8,694 bases of DNA from NCBI GenBank assembly GCA_965602945.1, contig CBFDBC010000166.1, positions 1 to 8,694 on the forward strand, read 5' to 3'. Position 1 is the stretch's first letter, and each line of letters begins with the position of its first letter. Made by a program: the position numbers and the translations under genes. The stretch comes from JAUXEH01 sp965602945 (GTDB taxonomy: Bacteria; Acidobacteriota; Aminicenantia; Aminicenantales; Aminicenantaceae). Under the pieces are notes generated by a model. It saw only the letters and a list, made by a program, of their open reading frames with translations, was not told the origin of the DNA and did no database searches. Positions 1 to 7,139 of this stretch are shown here, piece by piece.

Positions 1-87
1 GGTTTCTGGTCGTTCCCCGGGGGGGAGAGTGCCGGTCTGCAAGGGTTCGGAATGTCTCCCTTCAGCCAGGCCCCGAAGACAATGGGC
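1..87. other. Leftmost non-coding stretch downstream of the small transporter subunit
   Basis: This is the 3' flank of the last minus-strand gene. I see no ATG or GTG on the minus strand here. The only hairpin candidate is AAGGG paired with CCCTT (42-63, 5-bp stem, 12-nt loop), and it has no T-tract, so no intrinsic terminator can be called. A C-rich/G-rich block (CCCCGGGG, 17-24) is present without obvious function. The operon may continue beyond the window. Confidence 0.5.
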
Positions 88-183
88 TCATTTTTCCTTG
101 GAAGACAGGTACAGAGATATAAGAAAACCACCGATACAGATCCCGAAGATCAGGATCATCATCAAAATAGCTTCAATCGACAT
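88..183 (-). CDS. MetS-type small subunit of an NSS sodium symporter (31 aa)
   Basis: This is a 31-residue protein that is almost entirely one hydrophobic helix. It begins MSIEAILMMILIFGICIGG and ends in a short polar tail, SSKEK, before a TGA at 88-90. The pattern of an Ala-Ile-x-Met-Met-Ile start, a Gly-Gly pair in mid-helix and a charged C-terminus matches the short subunits encoded directly after bacterial NSS genes. The best known is MetS of the Corynebacterium methionine/alanine importer MetPS, where the small protein is required for transport. The ATG at 181-183 lies inside the end of the transporter gene (11-nt overlap), and a GGTGAG sequence sits upstream at Shine-Dalgarno distance. 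Overlap and orientation imply translational coupling and a 1:1 partner role in the membrane. The family call rests on pattern and context, because the protein is too short for strong homology. It is short enough to be missed by gene callers. Confidence 0.82.
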   Translation of the reverse strand: MSIEAILMMILIFGICIGGFLISLYLSSKEK

Positions 184-1642
184 CGTTGCTCACCACGAAT
201 CGCTTGGTAATGAGTTTGTTGAACATTATGAATACCGCGATAGCCACGCCCCATTGAAAAAGGACCGTCCCCACAGATCCCCTGGAAAAGAAATTGAGCC
301 AGTTCTCCGGATCGCCCTTGTAACTGTCCCAGAACCACCAGACCAGCATCGCGATGATCTGGACCGGCAGGAAGAATTTGACAAGAAAATCGAACGCTCT
401 TCCCAGTTTGATCTTGTGCTCGGGGCTGGTGATGATCTCCTCACGGAATCTCTTGGGGCCGATCTTCAGGACCATGAAAATGAAAAAGGATCCGCTGACC
501 AGGAGTCCCAGGCCCCAGACATGGTCCTGGTTATTGAAGAAGCCCAAGCTTATGGCAGAGGGCAGCCCCAGCACGAAGCAGGTTCCGCCTACGATCAGGA
601 CGGCCTTTTTCCGTGAGAATCCGCCGTCCATGAATATCCGAGTGATCAGCTCGAGCTGGGCGATGAGTGAGGAAAAGGCGGCGAAACACAGCGCGAGGAA
701 AAAAAGTGCCAGAAATAGAGACCCGGACGGGATTTGAGCGAACAGATTGGGGATCCACTTGAAGGTCAGCCCTTCGTTCCCCTGTCTCATGATGTCCATG
801 ACCTTTTCCTGTGCCAGGTTCTGCCCGTAGAAGAATGAAAATACGGTCGGGATCACGGCGATAGCGGCCAGCAGAGAGGCCAGATTGTTACCGAAACCCA
901 GCGTGGCGGAGGTCACGACCGGGTTCTCGTTTTTCCGGGAGTAAACGGCATAGGTGAGAAGCAGTCCCCACCCGGCCCCCGTCGACCATGCGGCCTGGCT
1001 GGCTGCGTTCAACCAGACCTCGAGGTTTCCCAGTTGCGAGAAATTGGGAGCGAACAGGAAGTTCAGTCCCTGAAAGGCGCCGGGCAGGGTAAGGGCACGG
1101 CCGGCCGCCACCAGGAGGAGAATGAAGAGAGAGGGAATGAGAATCCGGTTCGCCCGTTCGATCCCTTTGATCACGCCGAAGTAGATGATGCCGCACCCGA
1201 TGAGGATGGCGGTGAAATGAAACACCACCGGCTCCCAGGACGAGGTGAATCCCAGCCAGAACTTCTCGGGATTCTTGCCGGCCAGGCCCTGAAAACATGT
1301 GGCCAGGAAATACTTCAGGCACCAGCCGGTTACGACTGCATAATAGAACGTGATGGCCGCGGTGACGAATGCCACCCATGTTCCCATCCAGGCGAATTTC
1401 CGGCCCATCATATTGGCGAAAGACCCAATGACTCCCAGCCGCGTTTTCTTCCCCACCGCGAGTTCGATTGTGAGAAGAGGAAACGCCCAGATAAACAGGA
1501 ACAGGAGCCACACCAGCATGAAGGCGCCTCCCCCGTACTGGGCCGCGATGCGGGGGAATCGCCACATGTTTCCGGTTCCCACCGCCATCCCCAGGCCCGC
1601 GAAGATGATCCCCCAGCGGGAAAAGGATTCTTTTTTGCTCAT
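173..1642 (-). CDS. Sodium-dependent transporter, NSS/SNF family (LeuT fold)
   Basis: This is a 489-residue polytopic protein of the neurotransmitter:sodium symporter family, importing an amino acid or similar solute with Na+. TM1 carries GLGMAVGTGNMWRFP (residues 16-30), matching the unwound LeuT TM1 with the Na+ ligand Asn (N25) and outer-gate Arg (R28). It is followed by the family GGGAF motif (37-41). TM3 has the Tyr pair Y100/Y101. TM6 has QAAWSTGAGWG (216-226). TM8 has FAAFSS (320-325), equivalent to the LeuT Na2 site with Ser for Thr354. D373 may be the outer-gate acid. Hydrophobic segments near 376-395, 418-438 and 457-476 suggest a 12-TM form. The usual AVGLGN reads AVGTGN here. The ATG at 1640-1642 follows truB by 12 nt and has AGTGAGGTT as ribosome site. 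The substrate cannot be told; the MetS-like partner downstream hints at small neutral amino acids. Confidence 0.93.
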   Translation of the reverse strand: MSKKESFSRWGIIFAGLGMAVGTGNMWRFPRIAAQYGGGAFMLVWLLFLFIWAFPLLTIELAVGKKTRLGVIGSFANMMGRKFAWMGTWVAFVTAAITFYYAVVTGWCLKYFLATCFQGLAGKNPEKFWLGFTSSWEPVVFHFTAILIGCGIIYFGVIKGIERANRILIPSLFILLLVAAGRALTLPGAFQGLNFLFAPNFSQLGNLEVWLNAASQAAWSTGAGWGLLLTYAVYSRKNENPVVTSATLGFGNNLASLLAAIAVIPTVFSFFYGQNLAQEKVMDIMRQGNEGLTFKWIPNLFAQIPSGSLFLALFFLALCFAAFSSLIAQLELITRIFMDGGFSRKKAVLIVGGTCFVLGLPSAISLGFFNNQDHVWGLGLLVSGSFFIFMVLKIGPKRFREEIITSPEHKIKLGRAFDFLVKFFLPVQIIAMLVWWFWDSYKGDPENWLNFFSRGSVGTVLFQWGVAIAVFIMFNKLITKRFVVSNDVD

Positions 1643-1654
1643 TTGAACCTCACT

Positions 1655-2596
1655 TTACTGATTGGCTGTGCCTGTGTCAACAACCAGGAAAGGATGCAGG
1701 CCGCTTTGACCGGAGGCTCTGCGCGCGAATGCCAGAAGCCGGCCTTCCTCGCTGAAGAGCCGGAACACGGCAGCCTCAGGGTCTTCGCCGGGACCACCGG
1801 ATACGCCGTCTTCCAGAATGCCGGCGATATGCTGGGGTGCGATGAGGTTGCCGTTGCGGGCCAGGGCCGTGCCCTCTTCACTAAGGATGAGCTTGGGGAA
1901 CTCGGGCAGAAGCTCTTCGATGGGGATAAGGAAATCCCCTGTGTCACCCGAAGCGGACAGTTCGGCGATCTCCTCCAGAGTGAGGGCGTCCTCCAGGCTG
2001 AACCGCCCGATCGCGGTGCGGACGAGACGTGCCAGATGTGCGCCGCACTCCAGCTGCTGGCCGAGATCATGGGCCAGGGAGCGGATGTAGGTTCCGGAGG
2101 AACATCGGACGCTGAACTCGATGTCCGGGGCGTGGAAGCTCAGGCACTGGAATGAATGCACGGTCACGAGTGAGGATGTCAGGGGCGTGGGCAGGTTGGC
2201 TCTCGCCAGCTCGTAGAGTGGGCGGCCCTTGTGTTTTTTGGCAGAGAAGGGAGGGGCAAGTTGGGACATCTCACCTTCGAAACGCCGCATGGCCTGTTCC
2301 AGTTCCGGCCGGCCCGGCCATCGAGTGGAGGGGGAGGACGTGGGTTTGCCTGTGGAATCATAGGTGTCCATGGACTGTCCCAACCGGATCTCTCCAGAAT
2401 AGGCCTTATCCAGTTTGGAATAAAATGGGAACAGGCGTGTGGTTGAGCCGACCGCTACCAGGAGCAGTCCCGTCGCCAGGGGATCCAGTGTGCCGAAATG
2501 GCCGACCTTGTTTCCTGGCAGCAGGATGCGCACCTGTTTGACCACGTCATGGGACGTGACCAGAGGCGGCTTCCGGACCTGGATAATGCCGTCCAT
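1655..2596 (-). CDS. truB: tRNA pseudouridine(55) synthase TruB
   Basis: The product is 313 residues, close to the usual size, and isomerises U55 of the tRNA T-loop to pseudouridine. The start MDGIIQVRKPP then TSHDVV (14-19) is the family N-terminus. The catalytic motif GHFGTLDPLATG (32-43) holds the nucleophile D38. Further conserved blocks are YSGEIRLGQSMDTYDSTGKP, the PPFSAKKHKGRPLYELAR region, and CSSGTYIRSLAHDLG with the RNA-binding Arg. The C-terminal part (from about residue 215) is the PUA-like RNA-binding domain with weaker conservation. The ATG fits the conserved MDGI start, though no good Shine-Dalgarno precedes it. It lies 49 nt after nrnA, the widest spacer in the operon, and that spacer can form a hairpin. 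ribF, which often follows truB, is absent; a transporter follows instead. Confidence 0.97.
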   Translation of the reverse strand: MDGIIQVRKPPLVTSHDVVKQVRILLPGNKVGHFGTLDPLATGLLLVAVGSTTRLFPFYSKLDKAYSGEIRLGQSMDTYDSTGKPTSSPSTRWPGRPELEQAMRRFEGEMSQLAPPFSAKKHKGRPLYELARANLPTPLTSSLVTVHSFQCLSFHAPDIEFSVRCSSGTYIRSLAHDLGQQLECGAHLARLVRTAIGRFSLEDALTLEEIAELSASGDTGDFLIPIEELLPEFPKLILSEEGTALARNGNLIAPQHIAGILEDGVSGGPGEDPEAAVFRLFSEEGRLLAFARRASGQSGLHPFLVVDTGTANQ

Positions 2597-2614
2597 ACTG
2601 TTGTGATCTGCGCT

Positions 2615-2637
2615 GCGCCGGAATCGTCGCCGGGCGC
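2615..2637 (-). repeat. GC-rich hairpin in the nrnA-truB spacer
   Basis: In the transcript, GCGCC-(C)-GG pairs with CCGGCGC: seven pairs with one bulged C around the 8-nt loop CGACGATT. The 3' foot is about 18 nt before the truB ATG. No U-tract follows, so it is not an intrinsic terminator. It may be a processing or translation-modulating structure, or chance in GC-rich DNA. Confidence 0.35.
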
Positions 2638-2645
2638 TGCTCTAC

Positions 2646-3620
2646 CTATATCTGTCCGTTTTCCTTGAGCAGGCGGTTGACCTCGGCAGGGATTTCCCGT
2701 ATCAAGGTCTCATATTCTCCCTGTACCGTAAAACCGGCTGCGTGGAGATGGCCCCCGCCTCCATAATACTCAGCCACCATGGCTGCATTGGCAGAGGCCT
2801 TGGACCGGATGCTCACTCGAAATGTGTTCTCTGTCATCTCCTTGAAAAAGAGGACCATGCGGGCCCCTTTTACAGAGCGGGCCAGCGTGGTGATGTCCTC
2901 GGAGTCGATCTCCTGCAGGTTCAGATCGTCCAGGAGCCGTTTGAACATTGTGATGACGGCGATGTTGCCCTCAGGATTCATCTCCAGGGTAGAGAGGACC
3001 TGTCCCAGCAGCTTGACCTTTTCCCACGGATTGTTATGGAAGAGCATCTCCGTCACCTGAATGGGAACTACCCCATACTTGACGAGCTGGTAGCTGATCT
3101 CGAAAGCATCCGCCGTGGTGTTCGAGAACTGGAACGATCCGGTATCAGAGACGATGGCGCTGTAGAGCTGGGTGGCGATTTGGGGGGTGAAGGATATCCC
3201 CAGCTCTTCCCCCAGGCGGAAGATCATGCAGGCGACCGCCGGGGCCTCCGGGTCGACCCAATTGATATCCGCATAGCGGTCGTTGGAGTGGTGGTGATCG
3301 ATGTTGATCTTGAAATAGTCTTCGAGGCGGGATTGTCCAGACCGGGAGACGTTGGCACACTCCAACAGGATGATGCAGTCATAGCTGTCGTCCGGCATCT
3401 CGCCGATCCGGATCCGGTCCACATCCGGGTAGTTGTTGAAGGGGAAGGGAAGCCGGTCTTTGATAAATGCTCCCATCTCCTTGCCCAGCATCTCTCCCAT
3501 GAAAAGCAGGGCGAGGCTTGTGCAGATGGAGTCGCCGTCAGGTCGGAGATGGGAAAGGACGGCGATCTTGCGGCTTCCCAGGATCTTGTCCCGGATTTGT
3601 CTGATAAGTTCAGCGTCCAT
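2646..3620 (-). CDS. nrnA: DHH/DHHA1 phosphoesterase, NrnA-like oligoribonuclease / pAp phosphatase
   Basis: This 324-residue cytoplasmic Mn2+-type phosphoesterase belongs to the DHH-DHHA1 superfamily. NrnA proteins degrade very short RNAs and dephosphorylate 3'-phosphoadenosine 5'-phosphate. Motif I is SHLRPDGDS (23-31, ligands H24, D28, D30). The DHH motif is NIDHHHSND (106-114). Motif IV is SDTGSF (158-163). The C-terminal DHHA1 domain ends with YYGGGGHLHAAGF (285-297), the substrate-binding glycine loop. The motif II position reads LLECAN (85-90), with Glu87 where the metal-binding Asp is usual. The start overlaps the end of rbfA by 11 nt with no clear Shine-Dalgarno, implying translational coupling. 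A DHH gene between rbfA and truB is a recurring bacterial arrangement. Family membership is secure; the exact substrate is not shown by sequence. Confidence 0.93.
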   Translation of the reverse strand: MDAELIRQIRDKILGSRKIAVLSHLRPDGDSICTSLALLFMGEMLGKEMGAFIKDRLPFPFNNYPDVDRIRIGEMPDDSYDCIILLECANVSRSGQSRLEDYFKINIDHHHSNDRYADINWVDPEAPAVACMIFRLGEELGISFTPQIATQLYSAIVSDTGSFQFSNTTADAFEISYQLVKYGVVPIQVTEMLFHNNPWEKVKLLGQVLSTLEMNPEGNIAVITMFKRLLDDLNLQEIDSEDITTLARSVKGARMVLFFKEMTENTFRVSIRSKASANAAMVAEYYGGGGHLHAAGFTVQGEYETLIREIPAEVNRLLKENGQI

Positions 3621-3960
3621 GGTCTTTAATGTCGTTCAGTAGCTCGTCGATCCGGCTTTCCTGTCCCACCTGAGGGTCCAGGGAAAAAATTAGCTTGGGA
3701 TTATACTTCAATTTAGAACGTGAGGCAATAGATTTGCGAAGACTCAGCTGCAGGTTTTCGAGTTGCAGTAGCGCAGGTTCGGGATCCGCCTTTCCGAAGA
3801 CACTGACATATATGTGGGCGGTCTTCAGGTCTTTGCTTATCTCAACCCGTGTGACCGTGACAAGACCCGCTTCCGAATCCTGCATCAGGGGGATGAGCTG
3901 TGCGCTCAGGATCTCCTGGACCAGACTGGCGATTCTTTTCTGTCTGAGGCTCTCATTCAT
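3610..3960 (-). CDS. rbfA: 30S ribosome-binding factor RbfA
   Basis: This 116-residue protein has a single KH-like fold and near family length. RbfA binds the 30S subunit and helps mature the 5' end of 16S rRNA, notably in the cold. The N-terminus MNESLRQKRIASLVQEILS matches the family start (Arg-x-x-Arg-Ile/Val then Ile-x-x-Glu-Leu/Ile). The core VTVTRVEISKDLKTAHIYVS (34-53) is the typical strand-helix block ending in a VSVFG turn. It starts 10 nt after ylxP; a GAGAAAG stretch containing part of the ylxP stop can serve as a weak ribosome site. Its last 11 nt are shared with nrnA. Confidence 0.95.
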   Translation of the reverse strand: MNESLRQKRIASLVQEILSAQLIPLMQDSEAGLVTVTRVEISKDLKTAHIYVSVFGKADPEPALLQLENLQLSLRKSIASRSKLKYNPKLIFSLDPQVGQESRIDELLNDIKDHGR

Positions 3961-3970
3961 GCTGGCTTTC

Positions 3971-4252
3971 TCAGAGGTAAGAGATGTCGGCCTTCAATAT
4001 TTCCCCGTCTATGGTCTCCTCGATGTCTCTGACGATCTGATTCAGGGTCTTCTCGATAATGCTCTTCTGGCTGTTCAGGGTCACCATTCCGATGCGCGAT
4101 CTCTGCCATTTGTCCTGGAAGTCGAGTTCTGAGACCGCGACGTTGTGGCGGGTCTTGAGCCGGTCCAGAATCCCTTTGAGGCGCTTCCTTTTTTCTTTCA
4201 GGGAGTGGGAGTAGGGAAGGTAGATCTCAAGCACAAGGCAGCCAATAATCAT
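3971..4252 (-). CDS. ylxP: DUF503 / YlxP family protein
   Basis: This 93-residue protein begins MIIGCLVLEIYLPYSHSLKE and continues with KRKRLKGILDRLK, then the block VAVSELDFQDKWQRSRIG (38-55). These are the three conserved stretches of the DUF503 (YlxP) family. The family occurs in the nusA-infB operon of many Firmicutes and other bacteria, exactly between infB and rbfA as here, and a ribosome-linked role is suspected. Its molecular function is not settled. A short alpha/beta fold is expected, with no membrane segment or signal. The ATG is chosen because MIIG is the family N-terminus and an in-frame stop lies just upstream. The ribosome site is weak (GATAAG). It sits 20 nt after infB. Confidence 0.93.
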   Translation of the reverse strand: MIIGCLVLEIYLPYSHSLKEKRKRLKGILDRLKTRHNVAVSELDFQDKWQRSRIGMVTLNSQKSIIEKTLNQIVRDIEETIDGEILKADISYL

Positions 4253-4272
4253 GCTTATCGAAAATGTCTATC

Positions 4273-6051
4273 TTAGATCGGTTCGGGAGCAAACTTCTCC
4301 GTGGTAAAGGCTTCGATGATGTCTCCTTCCTGGATCCCCTTGAAACGGTCCAGGCCGATACCGCATTCGAGATCCTTTTTTACTTCCGTAACATTGTTTT
4401 TAAGGTGTTTGAGCGAAGAGATACGGCCCTCATGGAGGACTTCCTGTCCTCGTATGAGGCGGACATCCGCATTCCTGCTGATCTTCCCATCCGTGACCAG
4501 ACAGCCGGCGACCTCTCCTATACGGGGTATGTTGAACACACGCCTGATCTGAGCCCGGCCCAGGTAGACCTCCTTGATCACGGGATCCAGGAGCCCGGTC
4601 ATGGCTTTCTTGATGTCATCCATGAGCTGATAGATCACGCTGTATTCCCGGATCTCGACCTTTTCTTTTTTGGCCAGGTCCAGGATGTTCTGCTGCGGTT
4701 TAACGTTGTATCCCAGGACTATGGCGTTGGAGGCCGAAGCCAGCACGATGTCTCGTTCCGTGATGTTTCCGGTGGCCGAATGGATGATCTTGACCGAGAC
4801 CTGGTCGGTGCTCAAGTTGGGCAGGATGTCGTTCAGTGTATCGATGGAACCATGCACGTCCCCTTTGATGATGAGCTGCAGCTCCTTGGCCCCTCCACCC
4901 TCGATGGATTTGAAGAGCTGATCCAGAGTCAGAGGCCCCTCCTTGTGCACCGGGGCGTCTTTCTTGATCTTCGTGAGCCGGTAACTGGCGATGCGCTTCG
5001 CCGATTCCAGGTCTGGCACGGCCTGGAAAAGGTCACCGGCCAGGGGGACATCCGAGAATCCCATGACCTCGATCGGCATGGACAGACCCGCTTCTTTCAG
5101 GGTTTTTCCATGCTCGTCGAACAGCGCCTTAGCCTTACCGAAGCGGGTACCGGAGATAAACGCATCTCCCTGATGCAGGGTCCCCTGCTGTATGATGACC
5201 GTTGCCAGGGGGCCTTTCTGAGCATCCAGCCTTGCCTCGAGCACGACTCCTTGAGCCGAGACGTTGGGATTCCCTTTGAGCTCCAGCATCTCGCTTATCA
5301 ACCCCACCATTTCGAGAAGATCGTCCAGGTTGGTCTTTTCCTTGGCGGATACCTCCACGCTGACGACATCTCCTCCCCAATCTTCCACCAGCAGGCCTTC
5401 CTTGGAGAGCTGTTGTTTGGATTTATCCGCGTCTGCTCCCGTCTTGTCGATCTTGTTGATGGCGACCAGAATGGGAACCTCGGCGGCTTTGGCATGATCT
5501 ATGGCCTCTTTGGTCTGAGGCATCACTCCGTCGTCAGCCGCGACCACCAGGATCACGATATCGGTGGTCTTGGCTCCGCGTGCCCGCAGGCGCGTAAAGG
5601 CTTCGTGGCCCGGCGTGTCGATAAAAGTGATGGGCCGGCCCTTGTGCTCCACCTGGTAGGCGCCGATGTGCTGAGTGATTCCGCCGGATTCTTTGTTGAC
5701 TAAGTTTGATTCACGTAAGGCATCCAGCAGAGTGGTCTTGCCATGATCAACATGTCCCATGATGGTCACGACCGGCGGGCGGAGAACCAGTTCGTCCGGA
5801 TCGGACAGAGCCAGCTGGCTGATCTCGTCTTCCACGGAAGTGATCTCGATGGCAACACCAGAGATCTTGGTGATGAGGTTCGCGATGTCCTGCGTGATAT
5901 CATGGTTGACGCCTACTTCCAAGCCCTCCTTGCGCAGGGCTTCGATCAGGTCTTTGGCCCTCACTCCGAGGTTTTCACAAAAGTCTTTGAGGTTGGTCCC
6001 CTCACGAATCTGGGCCTTGGGGATTTCATTGTTTTGTTCGTTGCTGCTCAT
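4273..6051 (-). CDS. infB: Translation initiation factor IF-2, short form
   Basis: This 592-residue GTPase places initiator fMet-tRNA on the 30S subunit and promotes subunit joining. One IF2N module spans about residues 17-65, followed directly by the G domain. G-domain motifs are GHVDHGKT (99-106), GGITQH (123-128), DTPGH (145-149), NKID (199-202) and SAK (235-237). Domains II and III follow; the domain III helix motif usually written KADVQGS reads KGDVHGS (396-402). The C-terminal C2 region ends with LECGIGLDRFKGIQEGDIIEAF-type sequence near 561-582. It lacks the long, charged N-terminal extension that makes E. coli IF2 about 890 residues; about 590 is near the compact size seen in Thermus. 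It follows nusA by 13 nt, with AGGAAAA overlapping the nusA stop codon as ribosome site. Confidence 0.97.
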   Translation of the reverse strand: MSSNEQNNEIPKAQIREGTNLKDFCENLGVRAKDLIEALRKEGLEVGVNHDITQDIANLITKISGVAIEITSVEDEISQLALSDPDELVLRPPVVTIMGHVDHGKTTLLDALRESNLVNKESGGITQHIGAYQVEHKGRPITFIDTPGHEAFTRLRARGAKTTDIVILVVAADDGVMPQTKEAIDHAKAAEVPILVAINKIDKTGADADKSKQQLSKEGLLVEDWGGDVVSVEVSAKEKTNLDDLLEMVGLISEMLELKGNPNVSAQGVVLEARLDAQKGPLATVIIQQGTLHQGDAFISGTRFGKAKALFDEHGKTLKEAGLSMPIEVMGFSDVPLAGDLFQAVPDLESAKRIASYRLTKIKKDAPVHKEGPLTLDQLFKSIEGGGAKELQLIIKGDVHGSIDTLNDILPNLSTDQVSVKIIHSATGNITERDIVLASASNAIVLGYNVKPQQNILDLAKKEKVEIREYSVIYQLMDDIKKAMTGLLDPVIKEVYLGRAQIRRVFNIPRIGEVAGCLVTDGKISRNADVRLIRGQEVLHEGRISSLKHLKNNVTEVKKDLECGIGLDRFKGIQEGDIIEAFTTEKFAPEPI

Positions 6052-6067
6052 GATTTATATTTTCCTA
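6052..6067 (-). promoter_or_regulatory. infB ribosome binding site overlapping the nusA stop
   Basis: The transcript reads TAGGAAAATATAAATC before the infB ATG. TAG is the nusA stop codon, and AGGA within it is the only purine-rich anti-SD match. Stop and start are therefore served by one element, consistent with termination-reinitiation coupling. The AT-rich stretch after it should stay unstructured. Confidence 0.5.
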
Positions 6068-7093
6068 ATCACTTTTGATCTCGATCTTCCATCCCACCAA
6101 ACGGGAGGCCAACCGGACGTTGATGCCTTTTTTGCCTATCGCCAGAGAGAGCTGGTCTTGCCCGACCCTGGCCTGCAGGACTTGTCTTTCCTTATTGAGA
6201 TAGAACACATCCAGGACTCTGGCCGGGCTGAGAGCGGCCTTGGCAAAGGCCAGCGGATTGTCCGACCACTCGATGACGTCGATTTTTTCGCCGCCCAGCT
6301 CTTTGCTTATTGCGAGGATCCGGTTCCCTCTGACTCCGATGCAGGCTCCAACCGGATCTATGTCTTGTTCTTTCGAGCTCACCGCCACCTTGGCTCTTTC
6401 TCCGGTCTGCCGGACCAGGTATCGGATCTCGATATTTCCGTTCGCGATCTCCGGGATCTCCAGCTCCAGGAGCTTGGCCAGGAATCGCGAATCGGCGCGG
6501 GAAACGATAACCTGGGAACCCTTGGCGTCCCTCAAGACATGCGTGATCACGGCTTTGATCCGGTCGCCCCGGCGGAATGTGTCGGAGGCGAGCATCTCCC
6601 GCTCGGGCAGCAGGGCGTCTGTCTTGTTGATTTCCAGGATCATGTTCTGATTGGCCTCGACGCGCCGCAGCACTCCTGTGACGATCTCTCCAGTGCGGGG
6701 AGCGAACTGGTTGTAGATCCGTTCCTGTTCCGCATCCCGGACTTTTTGAAAGATGACATGTTTGGCGGCCTGCGCCGCTATGCGGCCGAGAGTGTCAGAA
6801 GGCAGGTCGATCTCCATGGTTCCTCCCAGAACCGCATCCGTGTCGATCCGGAGTGCCTCATCCAAAGAGATCTCACAGGCGGGATCCTGAGGATCGTCCA
6901 TGACCGTTTTCCTGGAATAAACCCGGAGGTTTCCCTTCTCCGGATTGAAGTCGATGGATACCTCCTCATTGTGCGAGAAGTATTCCTGGGAAGCAACCAG
7001 AAGCGATTCTTCGATGGCACCGACGATGACCTGAGCCTCGACACCGCGCTCTCGACTGAGCTCCTGTATGGTATTCCACACTTTGACTTTCAT
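6065..7093 (-). CDS. nusA: Transcription factor NusA, lacking the C-terminal acidic repeats
   Basis: This 342-residue RNA polymerase-binding factor controls pausing, termination and antitermination. The N-terminal RNAP-binding domain covers residues 1-130, including VGAIEESLLVASQEYF and EISLDEA. The S1 domain is 134-198, starting TGEIVTGVLRRVE. KH1 spans about 230-280 with the GVRG loop at 253-256, then GGEKIDVIEWSDNP and ALSPARV. KH2 holds DQLSLAIGKKGINVRLAS (313-330) with GKKG at 320-323. The protein ends right after KH2, so the two C-terminal acidic repeats of E. coli NusA are absent, as in several bacteria with NusA of about 340-370 residues. The promoter about 50 nt upstream suggests it is the first gene of its transcript. 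rimP, which usually precedes nusA, is not here. The leader has only a weak ribosome site (AAAGAGA). Confidence 0.97.
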   Translation of the reverse strand: MKVKVWNTIQELSRERGVEAQVIVGAIEESLLVASQEYFSHNEEVSIDFNPEKGNLRVYSRKTVMDDPQDPACEISLDEALRIDTDAVLGGTMEIDLPSDTLGRIAAQAAKHVIFQKVRDAEQERIYNQFAPRTGEIVTGVLRRVEANQNMILEINKTDALLPEREMLASDTFRRGDRIKAVITHVLRDAKGSQVIVSRADSRFLAKLLELEIPEIANGNIEIRYLVRQTGERAKVAVSSKEQDIDPVGACIGVRGNRILAISKELGGEKIDVIEWSDNPLAFAKAALSPARVLDVFYLNKERQVLQARVGQDQLSLAIGKKGINVRLASRLVGWKIEIKSD

Positions 7094-7139
7094 GATCGCG
7101 GTCTCTTTGTTTTTGCTCTCGGCCTGACCCTAGAGTAAC

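Noticed and set aside
1..45. Possible TTG-started gene running leftwards off the window edge
   Set aside because: The frame from a TTG near 45 stays open to the edge, but it is only about 14 codons, the purine-rich AGGGAG is too far upstream, and the peptide is not recognisable.
42..63. Possible terminator hairpin AAGGG/CCCTT after the small subunit gene
   Set aside because: The stem has only 5 bp, the loop is 12 nt and there is no T-tract on the transcribed strand.
1034..2155. Plus-strand open frame of 373 codons opposite the transporter and truB
   Set aside because: Antisense to two well-supported genes across their junction, with composition typical of a shadow frame.
173..3620. Two 11-nt gene overlaps (rbfA/nrnA and transporter/small subunit) as a shared signal
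   Set aside because: Equal overlap length is likely coincidence; the overlapping sequences are unrelated and such overlaps are common in tightly packed operons.
4264..5703. Long plus-strand open frame of 479 codons opposite infB
   Set aside because: It lies antisense to a fully conserved IF2 gene, has low-complexity Asp/His/Arg/Gln-rich translation and no recognisable domain. It is explained by the codon bias of infB.
5759..7138. Plus-strand open frame of 459 codons opposite nusA and the start of infB
   Set aside because: It spans a gene junction antisense to two certain genes and shows no family resemblance. No ribosome site or promoter supports it.
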